A stretch of 64,000 bases of DNA from Flavobacterium circumlabens (GCF_004345565.1 NZ_SLWA01000004.1:242556-306555); one strand, 5' to 3'; counted from the first letter of the stretch, positions 34,985 to 44,859 are shown. Notes: generated by a model not told the origin, from the sequence alone. Program-made: numbers and translations.

Positions 34985-36058
34985 CTATTCATAGTTTTTA
35001 ATAGTAGAAAGTAATTCTTTTTTGAATTTATAAATTTCATCAAGACTTTGCAAAGGTTGCTTTTCACCATTATCTTTTCCATTATGAAATAACTCTACAT
35101 ATTTGTTAGCAGAATTAAAATGTAACCTACATAATGGTTTTCTGTTATTATCATCTAATAAAATCCCAAAGTAAGATTGTGTGTCTCTAAAAAATATTCT
35201 ATTAGAAGGAATCGATTCTCTTAAAATTGCTTTGATAATTTGTGAACCTTCTATTTCTTCTTCGGTTGTAATAAATCTTGGCGTTTCAATTTCTTCATCT
35301 ACAGAAGATAATTTTTGATTTTCTTTTGATGGAATAGTTTCACCAATATTTAATGCATTTTTAAGCCTGAAATTTATAGATTCATTTATAGAGTTAGAAA
35401 AAGCTTTCTTTGTGTATTCTTTAAATGCTACTAATCTTGATGCGGTTAATGGTTTATTGAAGAATTTGCTTACCAGAAGCTTTACAATTTCATCAGACGG
35501 ATTTTGTAATTCTTTTTCAAATTCATTTCTTATTGCTTTTATATATTTTAATGCTTCTGCCGAGTCTAAAATATTTTCTAAATTATAACTGCTTTTAGTA
35601 AAGTTTTCAAGAATTTTTAAGCTGGAATCAGAAATATTTGCCAGGTCTAATGTAAAAAAAGGTTTTTCATCCATTATGTTTGGTTTTTCTAAATCAGCAT
35701 AAAAATTATAAGTATGACCATTAGTTAAAACTCCAAAACGAGATTTTGAAACATGGTAATATCTATGAAGTTGAGAATTATGTGCATCAACATTTTCTTT
35801 CCAATGTTTACATTCAATAATTAAAATAGGTTCACCATCTTTTTTAATTACATAATCTATTTTCTCGCCCTTTTTTGTACCAATGTCACATATAAATTCC
35901 GGAATTACTTCTGTAGGATTAAAAATATCAAATCCCAAAATTTGAATAAATGGCATTACAAATGCATTTTTAGTAGCTTCTTCGGTGTTAATTTGATCTT
36001 TTAGTGAATCAACTCTTTGGTGTAATTGCTCAAGTTTTAGTCTTAAATCTGCTTCCAT
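34985..36058 (-). CDS. Orphan restriction-type PD-(D/E)xK protein (HsdR N-terminal-like)
   Basis: A 357-residue protein. The N-terminal part (about residues 1-150) matches the type I restriction R-subunit N-terminal nuclease fold: GEKIDYVIKKDGEPILIIECKHW, which contains the D...ExK catalytic set. FGVLTNGHTYNFYADLEKPN follows, and is typical of this family. The C-terminal half is helical with a short terminal beta region. There is no helicase, methylase or specificity subunit nearby, so it is not a complete restriction system. It may be a solitary defence nuclease or a nucleic-acid-binding relic. Confidence 0.75.
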   Translation of the reverse strand: MEADLRLKLEQLHQRVDSLKDQINTEEATKNAFVMPFIQILGFDIFNPTEVIPEFICDIGTKKGEKIDYVIKKDGEPILIIECKHWKENVDAHNSQLHRYYHVSKSRFGVLTNGHTYNFYADLEKPNIMDEKPFFTLDLANISDSSLKILENFTKSSYNLENILDSAEALKYIKAIRNEFEKELQNPSDEIVKLLVSKFFNKPLTASRLVAFKEYTKKAFSNSINESINFRLKNALNIGETIPSKENQKLSSVDEEIETPRFITTEEEIEGSQIIKAILRESIPSNRIFFRDTQSYFGILLDDNNRKPLCRLHFNSANKYVELFHNGKDNGEKQPLQSLDEIYKFKKELLSTIKNYE

Positions 36059-36293
36059 ATTTTAGTATATTGGTGTTTCTATTGGTATCTAAATGTTTAT
36101 TTGGGTTTATTCAATTCTCTAACATTAGTAAAAATGATTACACAACATCTCACTCGTAAGTGCAATTTTCAAATGTAGACCAGTGAGTTACATTTTTTTT
36201 ACGGAAAACCTTTTTTAGAAAAATAAATTTATATTCTTCAAATGTATTAATTGACAATTCTAAAACAACCAAGTATTTATACCTGATTATGTC

Positions 36294-36328
36294 CACAAAA
36301 AAAGCCCAACCAAACGATTGAGCTTTCC
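36294..36328 (-). terminator. Terminator of the esterase gene
   Basis: On the minus strand aagctcaa (36325 down to 36318) pairs with ttgggctt (36309 down to 36302) and is followed by a U-run. It lies just past the stop at 36349. The remaining gap (36059-36293) holds no supported gene. Confidence 0.75.
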
Positions 36329-36348
36329 AATATATAATCAAATAAAAT

Positions 36349-37560
36349 TTACTTCTTCTCCTTCAACAACTTCTCTAATTTCTCTTTCGTTTCCGGAATT
36401 GCTTTTAGCGTTAACGCTTTTTTGAAAGTTTCTATCGCTTTTGCTTTATCGCCTTTTTCAAGATATAAATCACCGAGAGAATCATAACAATTGGCACTTT
36501 CGGGATAGTTGGTGGTATTGAGTTTAAATAAGGTTTCGGCTTTTGCTAATTGTTTGGCGCCCATCATTTGGTAGCCTAAATTATTAATTTGACTTTCGCC
36601 CGGCTTCACGATATACCCCATGTTTTCAGAAACATTTTTATAGTGCGCTACCAATAAGGAATCTAATTTAAAATCAGGATTTTTTAATTCGCTGTCGTAA
36701 ATTTTAAGTTTGTAGAATTCAAAAATAAAGCGAAGCGCATCGTATTCCCCAATCAAACGAACCGAAGGATGATTGTCCTCTTCATAAAACTTGTATTTAA
36801 AACGCAGCTCGTTCTTTTTATTTTTAGACTGTTCTTTGATAAATTCTAAATTACTGCGAATAAGTGCGGTGCTACCGCTTGTATCTTTTTGAACACTTAA
36901 AGTGTCAACACCTCTTTCTAATCGGTTTGCCATTGCCATATACAGCGTTTTTCCTTTATAATTTTGCGTTGGCAAAATCGTTTTGGCCTCTTTCACTGCC
37001 TGCTGATTGTTCCACCACAACGAAGCATCAAGCGAAACATACGAATTAAATAATTGTGGATGATGCAAAAAAGTATTCATCACCGTCAAACCTCCAAGCG
37101 AATGACCCATAAAAGTTTTATAGGTTGTGGTGGGATAATTGGCATCTATATACGGAATCAATTCTTTCTCGACATACGACATAAATTTTTCGCCGCCGCC
37201 CACAACATCCGGCAATTCTTTGTCTGTACCGGTTGTTAAATCAACCAATCGGTTTTGGTGCAGGATTCCAACCACAATCATTGGCGGGCAAAGATTTGAT
37301 TCTTCCATATGTTCTGTAATGCTTACAACGGTATTAAAATTTTCACTTCCGTCTAATACATAAATAACGGGATAACGGCCTCTGTCTTTAATTTTATTTC
37401 CTCCGTTACTATTCGGAATATGGATCCAGACTTTGCGTTGCTGTCCCAATATTTTTGAAGAGATGGTTTCTTCAAATCCTGTGTTAAAAGGACTGTTTTC
37501 CTGTGCCTGCATGCAAAAAGTCAGCATGAATGCGGCAACAGCATTAAAAAATGTTTTCAT
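36349..37560 (-). CDS. Secreted esterase (enterochelin esterase/EstD-like) with TPR tail
   Basis: A 403-residue protein: signal peptide (MKTFFNAVAAFMLTFCMQAQ), then an alpha/beta-hydrolase of the PF00756 type. VIYVLDGSENFN is followed by the nucleophile elbow GHSLGGL (Ser), and a late histidine in EEDNHPSVRL. The C-terminal 80 residues (about 320-403) form TPR-like helices (LAKAETLFKLNTTNYPESAN, LGDLYLEKGDKAKAIETFKK). Such proteins hydrolyse ester bonds of siderophores or acylated sugars; the substrate is not clear. No iron-uptake gene is adjacent. It is divergent from anmK. Confidence 0.85.
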   Translation of the reverse strand: MKTFFNAVAAFMLTFCMQAQENSPFNTGFEETISSKILGQQRKVWIHIPNSNGGNKIKDRGRYPVIYVLDGSENFNTVVSITEHMEESNLCPPMIVVGILHQNRLVDLTTGTDKELPDVVGGGEKFMSYVEKELIPYIDANYPTTTYKTFMGHSLGGLTVMNTFLHHPQLFNSYVSLDASLWWNNQQAVKEAKTILPTQNYKGKTLYMAMANRLERGVDTLSVQKDTSGSTALIRSNLEFIKEQSKNKKNELRFKYKFYEEDNHPSVRLIGEYDALRFIFEFYKLKIYDSELKNPDFKLDSLLVAHYKNVSENMGYIVKPGESQINNLGYQMMGAKQLAKAETLFKLNTTNYPESANCYDSLGDLYLEKGDKAKAIETFKKALTLKAIPETKEKLEKLLKEKK

Positions 37561-37807
37561 AGTTTTTTAAGATTAAGTGTTTGATTGATGATTCAAATCC
37601 AGCAAAACAATTTTGATGAATTTCCGGGCAAACTTAACCAATTAATTATAAAAATTTTCTTGATTTTTTAAGCTTTACGGCATTAAGTTCCTTTTTCCGA
37701 ATTACGGATTTTTAGAAATAAAAAAATCCTTTTTCATTATATTTATAGGCAAATAAATCTGATTTTAGCGTTATCAAAATAAACTGCTTTTCTAAAACTT
37801 CATTTTA

Positions 37808-39016
37808 ATGAATAAAAATATAAGTGCGCTGCACGAAATCGCCCAAAAAGAAACCCGAAAAATACTAGGCCTCATGTCCGGAACTTCACTCGACGGACTG
37901 GATATTGCGCTTTGCGAAATTTCCGGATCGGGCGAAAATACGGACGTAAAAATTCTCGAATTCGAAACGATCCCGTATACCGAAGACATTAAAACCGAAA
38001 TCCGTAAAGTGTTTGCGAAGAAAACAGTCGATTTTCAGCACTTCGCTCTACTTAACGAATGGATTGGTCTTTTGCACGCCGGCATGGTCAACGATTGCCT
38101 CCAGAAATGGAATATTCCCGCAAACGAAGTCGACCTAATCGCTTCGCACGGGCAAACGGTTTTGCACGCCCCGAAGTTTTTGCATCAGCAGGAAAAATTT
38201 CCCAATGCGACTTTGCAGATTGGCGACGGCGATCATATTGCGGTAAAAACGGGTATTATCACGCTGTCTGATTTCAGGCAGAAACATGTGGCTGCGGGTG
38301 GCGAAGGGGCGCCTTTGGCAGTTTATGGCGATTATTTGTTGTTCAGCAAAAAAAGCGAAAACCGTATTATGCTCAACATGGGCGGCATTGCCAATTTCAC
38401 CTATCTTCCCGCTTCCCTCGATGCCGAAGCGGTTTTTGTAACCGATACAGGCACCGCTAATACCTTGATTGATATCTACACCAAACATTATTTCCCCGAA
38501 AAAAGTTACGATAAAGATGCCGAAATTGCACAAAGCGGAACGGTAAATCCTGAACTTTTAACCGAATTGAAGAGCAATACTTTCTTCCAAAAAAGCTTCC
38601 CGAAAACAATCGGTCAGGAGTTGTTTAATTTTGAATTTGTACAAAATGCTCTTTCGAAAACCAATCTGACGACTATTTCGGCACCGGATTTGCTGGCTAC
38701 CTTAACGCGGCTGAGTGCCGAAACGATTGCCGAAGCGATTTTGTATGTGGTGGAAAACAGTCCGTATGCACTGGAAGATTTCAAAATTTATATGTCGGGC
38801 GGCGGTATTCATAACCCGTTACTGGTGAAATGGCTCGCTGAATTATTGCCTTGCGAATTTCAAAAAAGCGATGATCTGGGTATTCTGAGCGATGCCAAAG
38901 AAGCGGTTTTGTTCGCCATTTTAGCCAATGAAACCGTAGCAGGAGGGGATTATAATTTCGGAAACAGCAAAGGGATTCCGTCTGTGACGATGGGGAAAAT
39001 TTCGTTTCCGGATTAA
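37808..39016 (+). CDS. anmK: Anhydro-N-acetylmuramic acid kinase
   Basis: Phosphorylates 1,6-anhydro-MurNAc released during cell-wall turnover, giving MurNAc-6-phosphate. The 402 residues show the kinase signature GLMSGTSLDGLDIAL near the N-terminus, ASHGQTVLHAP, TDTGTANTLIDIY and the late GGGIHNPLL. Length fits the family. It is the first gene of a cluster that also holds an AmpG-like permease and a NagZ-like enzyme, which together make a recycling route. Confidence 0.93.
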   Translation: MNKNISALHEIAQKETRKILGLMSGTSLDGLDIALCEISGSGENTDVKILEFETIPYTEDIKTEIRKVFAKKTVDFQHFALLNEWIGLLHAGMVNDCLQKWNIPANEVDLIASHGQTVLHAPKFLHQQEKFPNATLQIGDGDHIAVKTGIITLSDFRQKHVAAGGEGAPLAVYGDYLLFSKKSENRIMLNMGGIANFTYLPASLDAEAVFVTDTGTANTLIDIYTKHYFPEKSYDKDAEIAQSGTVNPELLTELKSNTFFQKSFPKTIGQELFNFEFVQNALSKTNLTTISAPDLLATLTRLSAETIAEAILYVVENSPYALEDFKIYMSGGGIHNPLLVKWLAELLPCEFQKSDDLGILSDAKEAVLFAILANETVAGGDYNFGNSKGIPSVTMGKISFPD

Positions 39017-39229
39017 AAAGATTAAAGCTGTAAAATTTTTATTTTAATCATTATTAGAAAAACAATTCGTGAAAATTAGTGCAATTCGTGGCAAAAAAAT
39101 CAAAACCGAATTAATTAGTGCAATCACAGCAACAAAAAACACAACTATACCGTTAAAATTATTATTTCTTAATTATTTACGATACTCATCTAAAAAAACT
39201 ATTTTTGGTTTTTGTTAAAACAGATTACA

Positions 39230-40801
39230 ATGCATAAAAAGACGCCACTACTATTCTCTATACTATTAGTACTGTTTCTTGGAATGAATGTTCATTCGCA
39301 GGAAAAAGTAACGCATCCTAAAACTGAATTTAGAGGGGTGTGGATCGCTACCGTAGTAAACATTGACTGGCCGAAAACAAGTACGGACAATGTCGAGAAA
39401 GAAAAAGCGGATTTTATCGATATTCTGGAAACATACAAAAAACTACATTTCAATGCCGTAATTGTCCAGATCAGAAGTGTGGGTGATGCTTTTTATGCGT
39501 CAGAACTGGCACCGTGGTCGCGTTTCCTGACCGGAAAAGAAGGCCAGGCTCCTGCCCCGTCTTACGATACGCTTGCCTGGATGATTGATCAGGCGCACAT
39601 GAGAGGTTTTGAATTTCATGCCTGGATGAACCCGTACCGTGCGACTTTCGATTTAAACAAAAACCTTTTGAGCCCGAATCACGATATCTTCAAACATCCG
39701 GAATGGATGATCGAATACGGCGGAAAATTATATTACGATCCTGCCCTGCCTGAAGTTCAGGAACATCTGACCAAAGTGGTCAAAGAGGTAGTCGACAAAT
39801 ACGATATCGACGCCATTCATTTTGATGATTATTTCTATCCGTACGCCGTACCCGGAAAAGTTTTTAATGATACGGCTTCTTTCAAAAAATATGGCTCAGG
39901 TTTAAGTCTTGCCGACTGGAGACGCGCGAATGTGAGCAATTTTGTACACAGCATTTCGACTACGATCAAAGCCAGCAAACCGTGGGTACAATTCGGAATC
40001 AGTCCGTTTGGCGTTTGGCGTAACAAGTCGGTGGACCCGAAAGGTTCTGATACCCAATCAACGGCCAACTATGACGATCTTTACGCCGATCCGGTTTTAT
40101 GGATGGACCAAAAATGGATCGACTATATTATGCCGCAATTGTATTGGAGCATGAATAATCCGAGAGCTTCATATTCGAAACTCGTAAAATGGTGGGCTGA
40201 AAACTCCAACAATACCGCGGTTTATATTGGCCACGCTTCTTATAAAATACGAGGCGATGGTGATAAAAGCTGGAATTTTTCGTCTGAAATCCCAACGCAG
40301 ATCGATTACGCCAGAAGCTTTAAAAAAGTAGGCGGAAGTGCTTATTTCAGTGCCAAATGGTTTATGAACAAAAACTTTGATATTGTACGTCTGCTCGAAG
40401 AAAACCAATACAAATATCCGGCATTGCCACCGGCAGTTCCGAATTTAAAGCGCATTGTGATTGATATCCCGACGGTAACCGAATTTGCCAAAGACAGTTC
40501 GTTTTACACCTTTACGATCAAAGTACCGCTGAATACAAAAGTGCGTTATATGGTGGTATACGGAGCCGATCATATTTCGAAAATCAACACGAACGATGCC
40601 ACGCAAATAATTGACAAAATAAGAGTTAACGAAATGAATGATTCTATTACCTTTTCGATCCTTACTCAAAAAATGAATGCGTATAAAGCTTGCGCTGTAA
40701 CATTTATTGATTATTTTGCAAACGAAAGTACCCCGACTACGATCGACTTAAAAAAGACATTTAAAATATATTCACCTGCTCAGCCCGATGAAAACAGATA
40801 A
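39230..40801 (+). CDS. Secreted family-10-like glycoside hydrolase (GHL10/DUF187 type)
   Basis: A 523-residue protein with signal peptide (MHKKTPLLFSILLVLFLGMNVHSQ). A TTG-started extension of six codons is possible but less likely. The hydrolase-like barrel shows FRGVWIATVVNIDWP, FNAVIVQIRSVGDAFY, GFEFHAWMNPYR and DIDAIHFDDYFYP, all typical of this family. GGDGDKSWNF-like residues and a C-terminal Ig-like part follow. Related proteins are thought to act on peptidoglycan or other glycans. The gene overlaps the AmpG-like start by 14 bases, which links it to wall recycling. A tatttttg promoter-like box lies at 39200-39207. Confidence 0.85.
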   Translation: MHKKTPLLFSILLVLFLGMNVHSQEKVTHPKTEFRGVWIATVVNIDWPKTSTDNVEKEKADFIDILETYKKLHFNAVIVQIRSVGDAFYASELAPWSRFLTGKEGQAPAPSYDTLAWMIDQAHMRGFEFHAWMNPYRATFDLNKNLLSPNHDIFKHPEWMIEYGGKLYYDPALPEVQEHLTKVVKEVVDKYDIDAIHFDDYFYPYAVPGKVFNDTASFKKYGSGLSLADWRRANVSNFVHSISTTIKASKPWVQFGISPFGVWRNKSVDPKGSDTQSTANYDDLYADPVLWMDQKWIDYIMPQLYWSMNNPRASYSKLVKWWAENSNNTAVYIGHASYKIRGDGDKSWNFSSEIPTQIDYARSFKKVGGSAYFSAKWFMNKNFDIVRLLEENQYKYPALPPAVPNLKRIVIDIPTVTEFAKDSSFYTFTIKVPLNTKVRYMVVYGADHISKINTNDATQIIDKIRVNEMNDSITFSILTQKMNAYKACAVTFIDYFANESTPTTIDLKKTFKIYSPAQPDENR

Positions 40802-42329
40802 TAAACCCTGGTTTTGGATTCCGCTTTTAAATTTTGCGTCTGGACTTCCTTACGCCGTCATTATTTCCGTTTCGGTTATCATGTACAAAAAACTTGGAAT
40901 TTCTAACAAAGACATTGGTCTTTATACCAGTTTATTATATCTGCCCTGGGTAATCAAGCCATTGTGGAGTCCGTTTATTGAATTAGTCGGAACTAAACGA
41001 AAATGGTTTTTGTCCATGCAATTGCTTATTTCGATTGCTTTTTTATTAGTCGGTTTTACAATTCCGGCAAACGGTTTTTTCATGATGACTTTAGCCATCT
41101 TTTGGGTGGCCGCTTTTGCTTCGGCTTCTAATGATATTGCCAGCGATGGGTTTTATTTATTGGTTTTACCCGAAGACAAACAATCTTTTTTTATTGGTAT
41201 CAGAAGTACTTTTTACAGACTCGCCATGCTGGCCGGAAACGGATTAATTGTTCTATTGGCAGGATATCTGGAACATAAATACAGCGACAATACCAAAGCC
41301 TGGTCGTATACGATGATTGCTGTTGGCTTGTTAATGACTTTTATAACGGTATACAATTTTTTCTCAACACCAAGAACAGAAATAAACGCAGGCGAAAAAC
41401 CTGTAGCTGCCAATAAACAAAGTTTTGCAAGCATTTTTGCAAGTTTCTTCAGAAAAAAACAAATCATAATTGTCCTTTCTTTTATCTTATTATTCAGATT
41501 AGGAGAATCGCAATTAATTAAAATGCTGACGCCTTTCTTAGTAGATCCAATTAAATACGAGTTGGTTGAAACGGGATTAGACGAAGGGCAGGCAAAGGCA
41601 TTAGAATTATACAATTCAAAGGTGAAGAACGGAGAAAAATTATCCGATTCAGAATTACAATTCCTTTATGCTAAACTGCCTGTTTTAGTGGAAATGAGAG
41701 ATCAGAAGAAGCAATTAAAAGAAGTAGAAAATAAAGATAAGGAAGAATACAAAAATGCCAATAAGGCCAGAATTGACTTTGTAAATCTATTAATTACTAA
41801 TAAAGGAAACCAAAAAACAATCAAAAAAGGCGGCATGGGACTTGAAACCGAAGACATCGGCTTGATTTATGGAACTTTTGGATTAATTGCTTTAACCCTA
41901 GGCGGAATTCTTGGGGGAATTGCCATTTCAAAACAAGGCCTGACAAAATGGATGCTTCCCATGATCTTAACCATGCATTTACCCATAATTGGTTTTATCC
42001 TGCTGGCGCATTTTCATCCGGCTTCTATTTATTATATTTATGCCGTTGTGATCGTCGAACAATTTGGATACGGTTTTGGTTTTGCAGCTTTTATGATGTA
42101 TTTGATTTATGTGGCTGAAGGAGAATCTAAAACCGCACATTATGCTCTTGCAACCGGATTTATGGCTATGGGAATGATGTTGCCCGGAATGGTTAGCGGT
42201 TATATTCAGGAATATTTAGGGTATGGAAATTTCTTTATTTGGGTATTTCTGGCTACAATTCCAGGTATTATTTTATCACGTTTTTTAATTTTCCCGAAAG
42301 ACTTTGGGAAAGAATATCAAGAAGTTTAA
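40788..42329 (+). CDS. AmpG-like muropeptide permease (MFS)
   Basis: A 513-residue major facilitator protein with about 12 helices. The start FWIPLLNFASGLPYAVIISV and GLYTSLLYLPWVIKPLWSPFIEL match the AmpG/PAT branch, which imports anhydro-muropeptides. Between helices 6 and 7 there is an unusually long hydrophilic loop (about residues 250-355, rich in Lys and Glu: KKQLKEVENKDKEEYKNANK). The start overlaps the upstream gene. Position between anmK and the NagZ-like gene supports a wall-recycling substrate, but transport has not been shown. Confidence 0.8.
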   Translation: MKTDNKPWFWIPLLNFASGLPYAVIISVSVIMYKKLGISNKDIGLYTSLLYLPWVIKPLWSPFIELVGTKRKWFLSMQLLISIAFLLVGFTIPANGFFMMTLAIFWVAAFASASNDIASDGFYLLVLPEDKQSFFIGIRSTFYRLAMLAGNGLIVLLAGYLEHKYSDNTKAWSYTMIAVGLLMTFITVYNFFSTPRTEINAGEKPVAANKQSFASIFASFFRKKQIIIVLSFILLFRLGESQLIKMLTPFLVDPIKYELVETGLDEGQAKALELYNSKVKNGEKLSDSELQFLYAKLPVLVEMRDQKKQLKEVENKDKEEYKNANKARIDFVNLLITNKGNQKTIKKGGMGLETEDIGLIYGTFGLIALTLGGILGGIAISKQGLTKWMLPMILTMHLPIIGFILLAHFHPASIYYIYAVVIVEQFGYGFGFAAFMMYLIYVAEGESKTAHYALATGFMAMGMMLPGMVSGYIQEYLGYGNFFIWVFLATIPGIILSRFLIFPKDFGKEYQEV

Positions 42330-42351
42330 CCCCAAATCAAACATCTTACCT

Positions 42352-42702
42352 ATGGAAATCAATGAGAATTTGCAGGCCGAACGAAATCTGAAAGGAGCTG
42401 AGTTCGAGAAAACAGGAAACCTTGAAAAAGCAGTTGAATTGTATGAAGAGAATGTCGCTGAAAACTTTAAAGGAAATCATCCTTACGACAGATTGGCTAC
42501 GATCTACAAAAACCAAAACGACATCGAAAACGAAATCCGGGTTTTAGAAAAAGCAATTATTGTTTTTGAAGAAATCACCATCGAAGACCGACTGGAAGGA
42601 CTGCCAAAACTCTTTCGATTTAAAAACCGACTGGAAAAAGCCGTACAAACCCAAACCCAGCTTGCCAAACTTGCCAGACAAAAGAAAAGCAAACTCAAAT
42701 AA
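42352..42702 (+). CDS. Small TPR-like protein
   Basis: A 116-residue soluble protein starting MEINENLQAERNLKGAEFEK. The frame opens 16 codons earlier inside the preceding gene, but this start follows the permease stop and matches a complete TPR. Two helix-turn-helix repeats are visible (LEKAVELYEENVAENFKGNH, and NDIENEIRVLEKAIIVFEEI). It probably binds a partner protein. Short spacing on both sides puts it in the recycling operon. Confidence 0.75.
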   Translation: MEINENLQAERNLKGAEFEKTGNLEKAVELYEENVAENFKGNHPYDRLATIYKNQNDIENEIRVLEKAIIVFEEITIEDRLEGLPKLFRFKNRLEKAVQTQTQLAKLARQKKSKLK

Positions 42703-42724
42703 TAAAACTTTACAGCATTCGATC

Positions 42725-43177
42725 ATGACCAGCCTGAAACGCACCAATTCTGATGATCCTGATTTTATAACTCTGGTCGCTTTATTAGACCAGGACTTAA
42801 AAATCAGGGACGGGGAAGAACATACCTTTTACAATCAGTTTAATAAAATTGACAAAATAAAACATGTCGTTGTATTTTATGAAAATGATATGGCTGTAGG
42901 CTGTGGCGCTTTTAGGGAAAAAGAAAGTGATACGGTTGAAATCAAACGCATGTATGTGCATCCGGAACATCGCAAAAAAGGAATCGCTTCTCAGGTTCTG
43001 AAAGCTTTGGAACTTTGGGCAGACGAAATTAACTATCCGTATACGATTTTGGAAACCGGAAAAAAACAGCCCGAAGCCATTGCGCTGTATCAAAAATCCG
43101 GTTATACCCTGATTCCGAATTATCCTCCCTATGAAAACGTTGAAAACAGTGTTTGCATGAAAAAGACTTTATACTAA
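42725..43177 (+). CDS. GNAT-family N-acetyltransferase
   Basis: A 150-residue acetyltransferase. The start at 42725 (MTSLKRTNSDDPDF) is chosen because the longer frame from 42560 overlaps the TPR gene. The acetyl-CoA binding motif is intact: VEIKRMYVHPEHRKKGIASQ (Q/RxxGxG/A). LETGKKQPEAIALYQKSGYT is the typical motif B. The substrate is unknown. The stop overlaps the next start (TAATG), so it is coupled to the NagZ-like gene. In a wall-recycling context an amino sugar or peptide could be the acceptor, but this is a guess. Confidence 0.85.
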   Translation: MTSLKRTNSDDPDFITLVALLDQDLKIRDGEEHTFYNQFNKIDKIKHVVVFYENDMAVGCGAFREKESDTVEIKRMYVHPEHRKKGIASQVLKALELWADEINYPYTILETGKKQPEAIALYQKSGYTLIPNYPPYENVENSVCMKKTLY

Positions 43178-44790
43178 TGAAAATGACAGCCGAAGCACTA
43201 AAACAAAAGGTGGGACAATTCTTTTTTCCCGCTGTTTTTATCAACGATACCGAAGAAAACATTCAGGAAACCGAACGTTTAATACAAGAACACCATATTG
43301 GCGGACTGACCTTTTTTCACAGCCGTGCCAGTGCTGCAACGAATTACGAAAGCAAGAAAAAAGTAGTTTTTAATGATGACAGCTACGAGAAAATCAAAGC
43401 GTTAATCATCCGTTATCAAAAATCAGCCGCTACCCCGCTTTTAATCAGCATTGATGCCGAATGGGGCCTGGCAATGCGTATCGAAAAAACACCGCAATAT
43501 CCGTACGCAATAACCCTTGGTGCTTTACCTGAAAACAAAAAGGATCTGGTGTATGAAGTCGGAAAACAAATTGGTTCCGACTTAAAAGCGGCTGGAATTC
43601 ATTATAACCTGTCGCCTTTGGCTGATATCAATAACAATCCGAATAACCCTGTGATTGGCTATCGCTCTTTTGGTGAAAACAAAGAAAAAGTAGCCGATTT
43701 TGCTGTGGCGTATTTAAAAGGATTGTCTGATGCCGGAATTTTAGGCTGCCTGAAACACTTTCCCGGACACGGAAATACCAATGTAGATTCGCATTTGGGA
43801 TTGCCGGTTTTAAAGGAAAGCTTAGCAGAATTATTAGACAACGAATTGTATCCTTTCATTAAAGGAATCGAAAATAAAGTCGACTCGATTATGATTGGAC
43901 ATCTGGCGGTTCCAAGCTTAAATGACGGAAAAGATACGTCGGCTACTTTGTCAAAACCTATTATCGAAACCCTTTTGCGCGAACAATTAGGCTATGATGG
44001 TTTGGTAATTTCCGATGCCTTAAATATGCACAGTGTTTCTAAATTGTACGCAACAAAAGGTCAACTGGAATGGGAAGCCTTCAATGCCGGAAATGATATT
44101 TTGTGTTTCGCCGAAAATGTTCCCGAAGGAATCGAAGCGATCCTGAAAAATGCTTCTCCCGAACGTATCGAGGAGAGTTACCACAGAATTATGAAATGCA
44201 AGGACAAGGTGGGAATCCTTACCGATAAAGCATTTACATCAGGAGATCTGGATTTTGAAAAAACGGCAGCTTTAAACTTTGAAATTGCCCAAAACACCAT
44301 CACCAAAATCATCGATAATTCAAATACAGTACTGGCTTTTGAAGCACATAAAAATAAGCAGCTGGCCAAATTGAGTTTGTATAAGCCTGTCGAAAATACT
44401 TTCTTCAAAACCTTACATGCAAAATTAGATACTCCTGAATTTGCTTTTGAAAATGTAGAAGACTCCAGTATTCCGGAAATTAAAAAAGCACTGGCAAATT
44501 TCGAAACTATTATTATTTCCTTATTTGTTCCGAAGGCAAAACCAATGAATGATTTCGAAATACATACTGAAGTTTTAGATTTACTTTCACAGCTGCTGCA
44601 AACCAAAAAATGTATCGTTTATGTTTTCGGAAATCCGTACGTTTTACCTGTAATCCCGAATCTGAAAAAGGCTTCAGGACTTGTACAGGCCTACCAGGAT
44701 TTTGAAGAATTTCAAAAAGTGGCAGGAATTCAATTTCTTGAAAATGGAAATTGCAACGGAACTCTTCCTGTAAATATTGACATTCAATAA
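43177..44790 (+). CDS. nagZ: Beta-N-acetylhexosaminidase NagZ-like (GH3)
   Basis: A 537-residue glycoside hydrolase family 3 protein, cytoplasmic (no signal peptide). The NagZ signature is intact: LKHFPGHGNTNVDSHLGLPV, which carries the catalytic Asp/His pair loop. The nucleophile Asp lies in GLVISDALNMHSV. A C-terminal domain of about 190 residues (LNFEIAQNTITKIIDN onward) extends beyond the minimal enzyme and is usual in Bacteroidota. It would cleave GlcNAc from GlcNAc-anhydroMurNAc imported by the AmpG-like transporter, so that AnmK can act. The start overlaps the GNAT stop. Confidence 0.88.
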   Translation: MKMTAEALKQKVGQFFFPAVFINDTEENIQETERLIQEHHIGGLTFFHSRASAATNYESKKKVVFNDDSYEKIKALIIRYQKSAATPLLISIDAEWGLAMRIEKTPQYPYAITLGALPENKKDLVYEVGKQIGSDLKAAGIHYNLSPLADINNNPNNPVIGYRSFGENKEKVADFAVAYLKGLSDAGILGCLKHFPGHGNTNVDSHLGLPVLKESLAELLDNELYPFIKGIENKVDSIMIGHLAVPSLNDGKDTSATLSKPIIETLLREQLGYDGLVISDALNMHSVSKLYATKGQLEWEAFNAGNDILCFAENVPEGIEAILKNASPERIEESYHRIMKCKDKVGILTDKAFTSGDLDFEKTAALNFEIAQNTITKIIDNSNTVLAFEAHKNKQLAKLSLYKPVENTFFKTLHAKLDTPEFAFENVEDSSIPEIKKALANFETIIISLFVPKAKPMNDFEIHTEVLDLLSQLLQTKKCIVYVFGNPYVLPVIPNLKKASGLVQAYQDFEEFQKVAGIQFLENGNCNGTLPVNIDIQ

Positions 44791-44859
44791 CTTACAAACG
44801 TCCTTTCTTTAAGTATAACAAAAAGTTATCACTAAATAAATATTAATAATTACACCCTA

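Noticed and set aside
36150..36341. 63-codon minus-strand frame upstream of the esterase terminator
   Set aside because: It begins beyond the esterase stop and overlaps that gene's terminator hairpin; the translation has no recognisable feature.
42560..42724. Longer start for the GNAT gene
   Set aside because: The extra 55 codons overlap the TPR gene in another frame and read as low-complexity Lys/Pro sequence; the ATG at 42725 matches the GNAT domain start.
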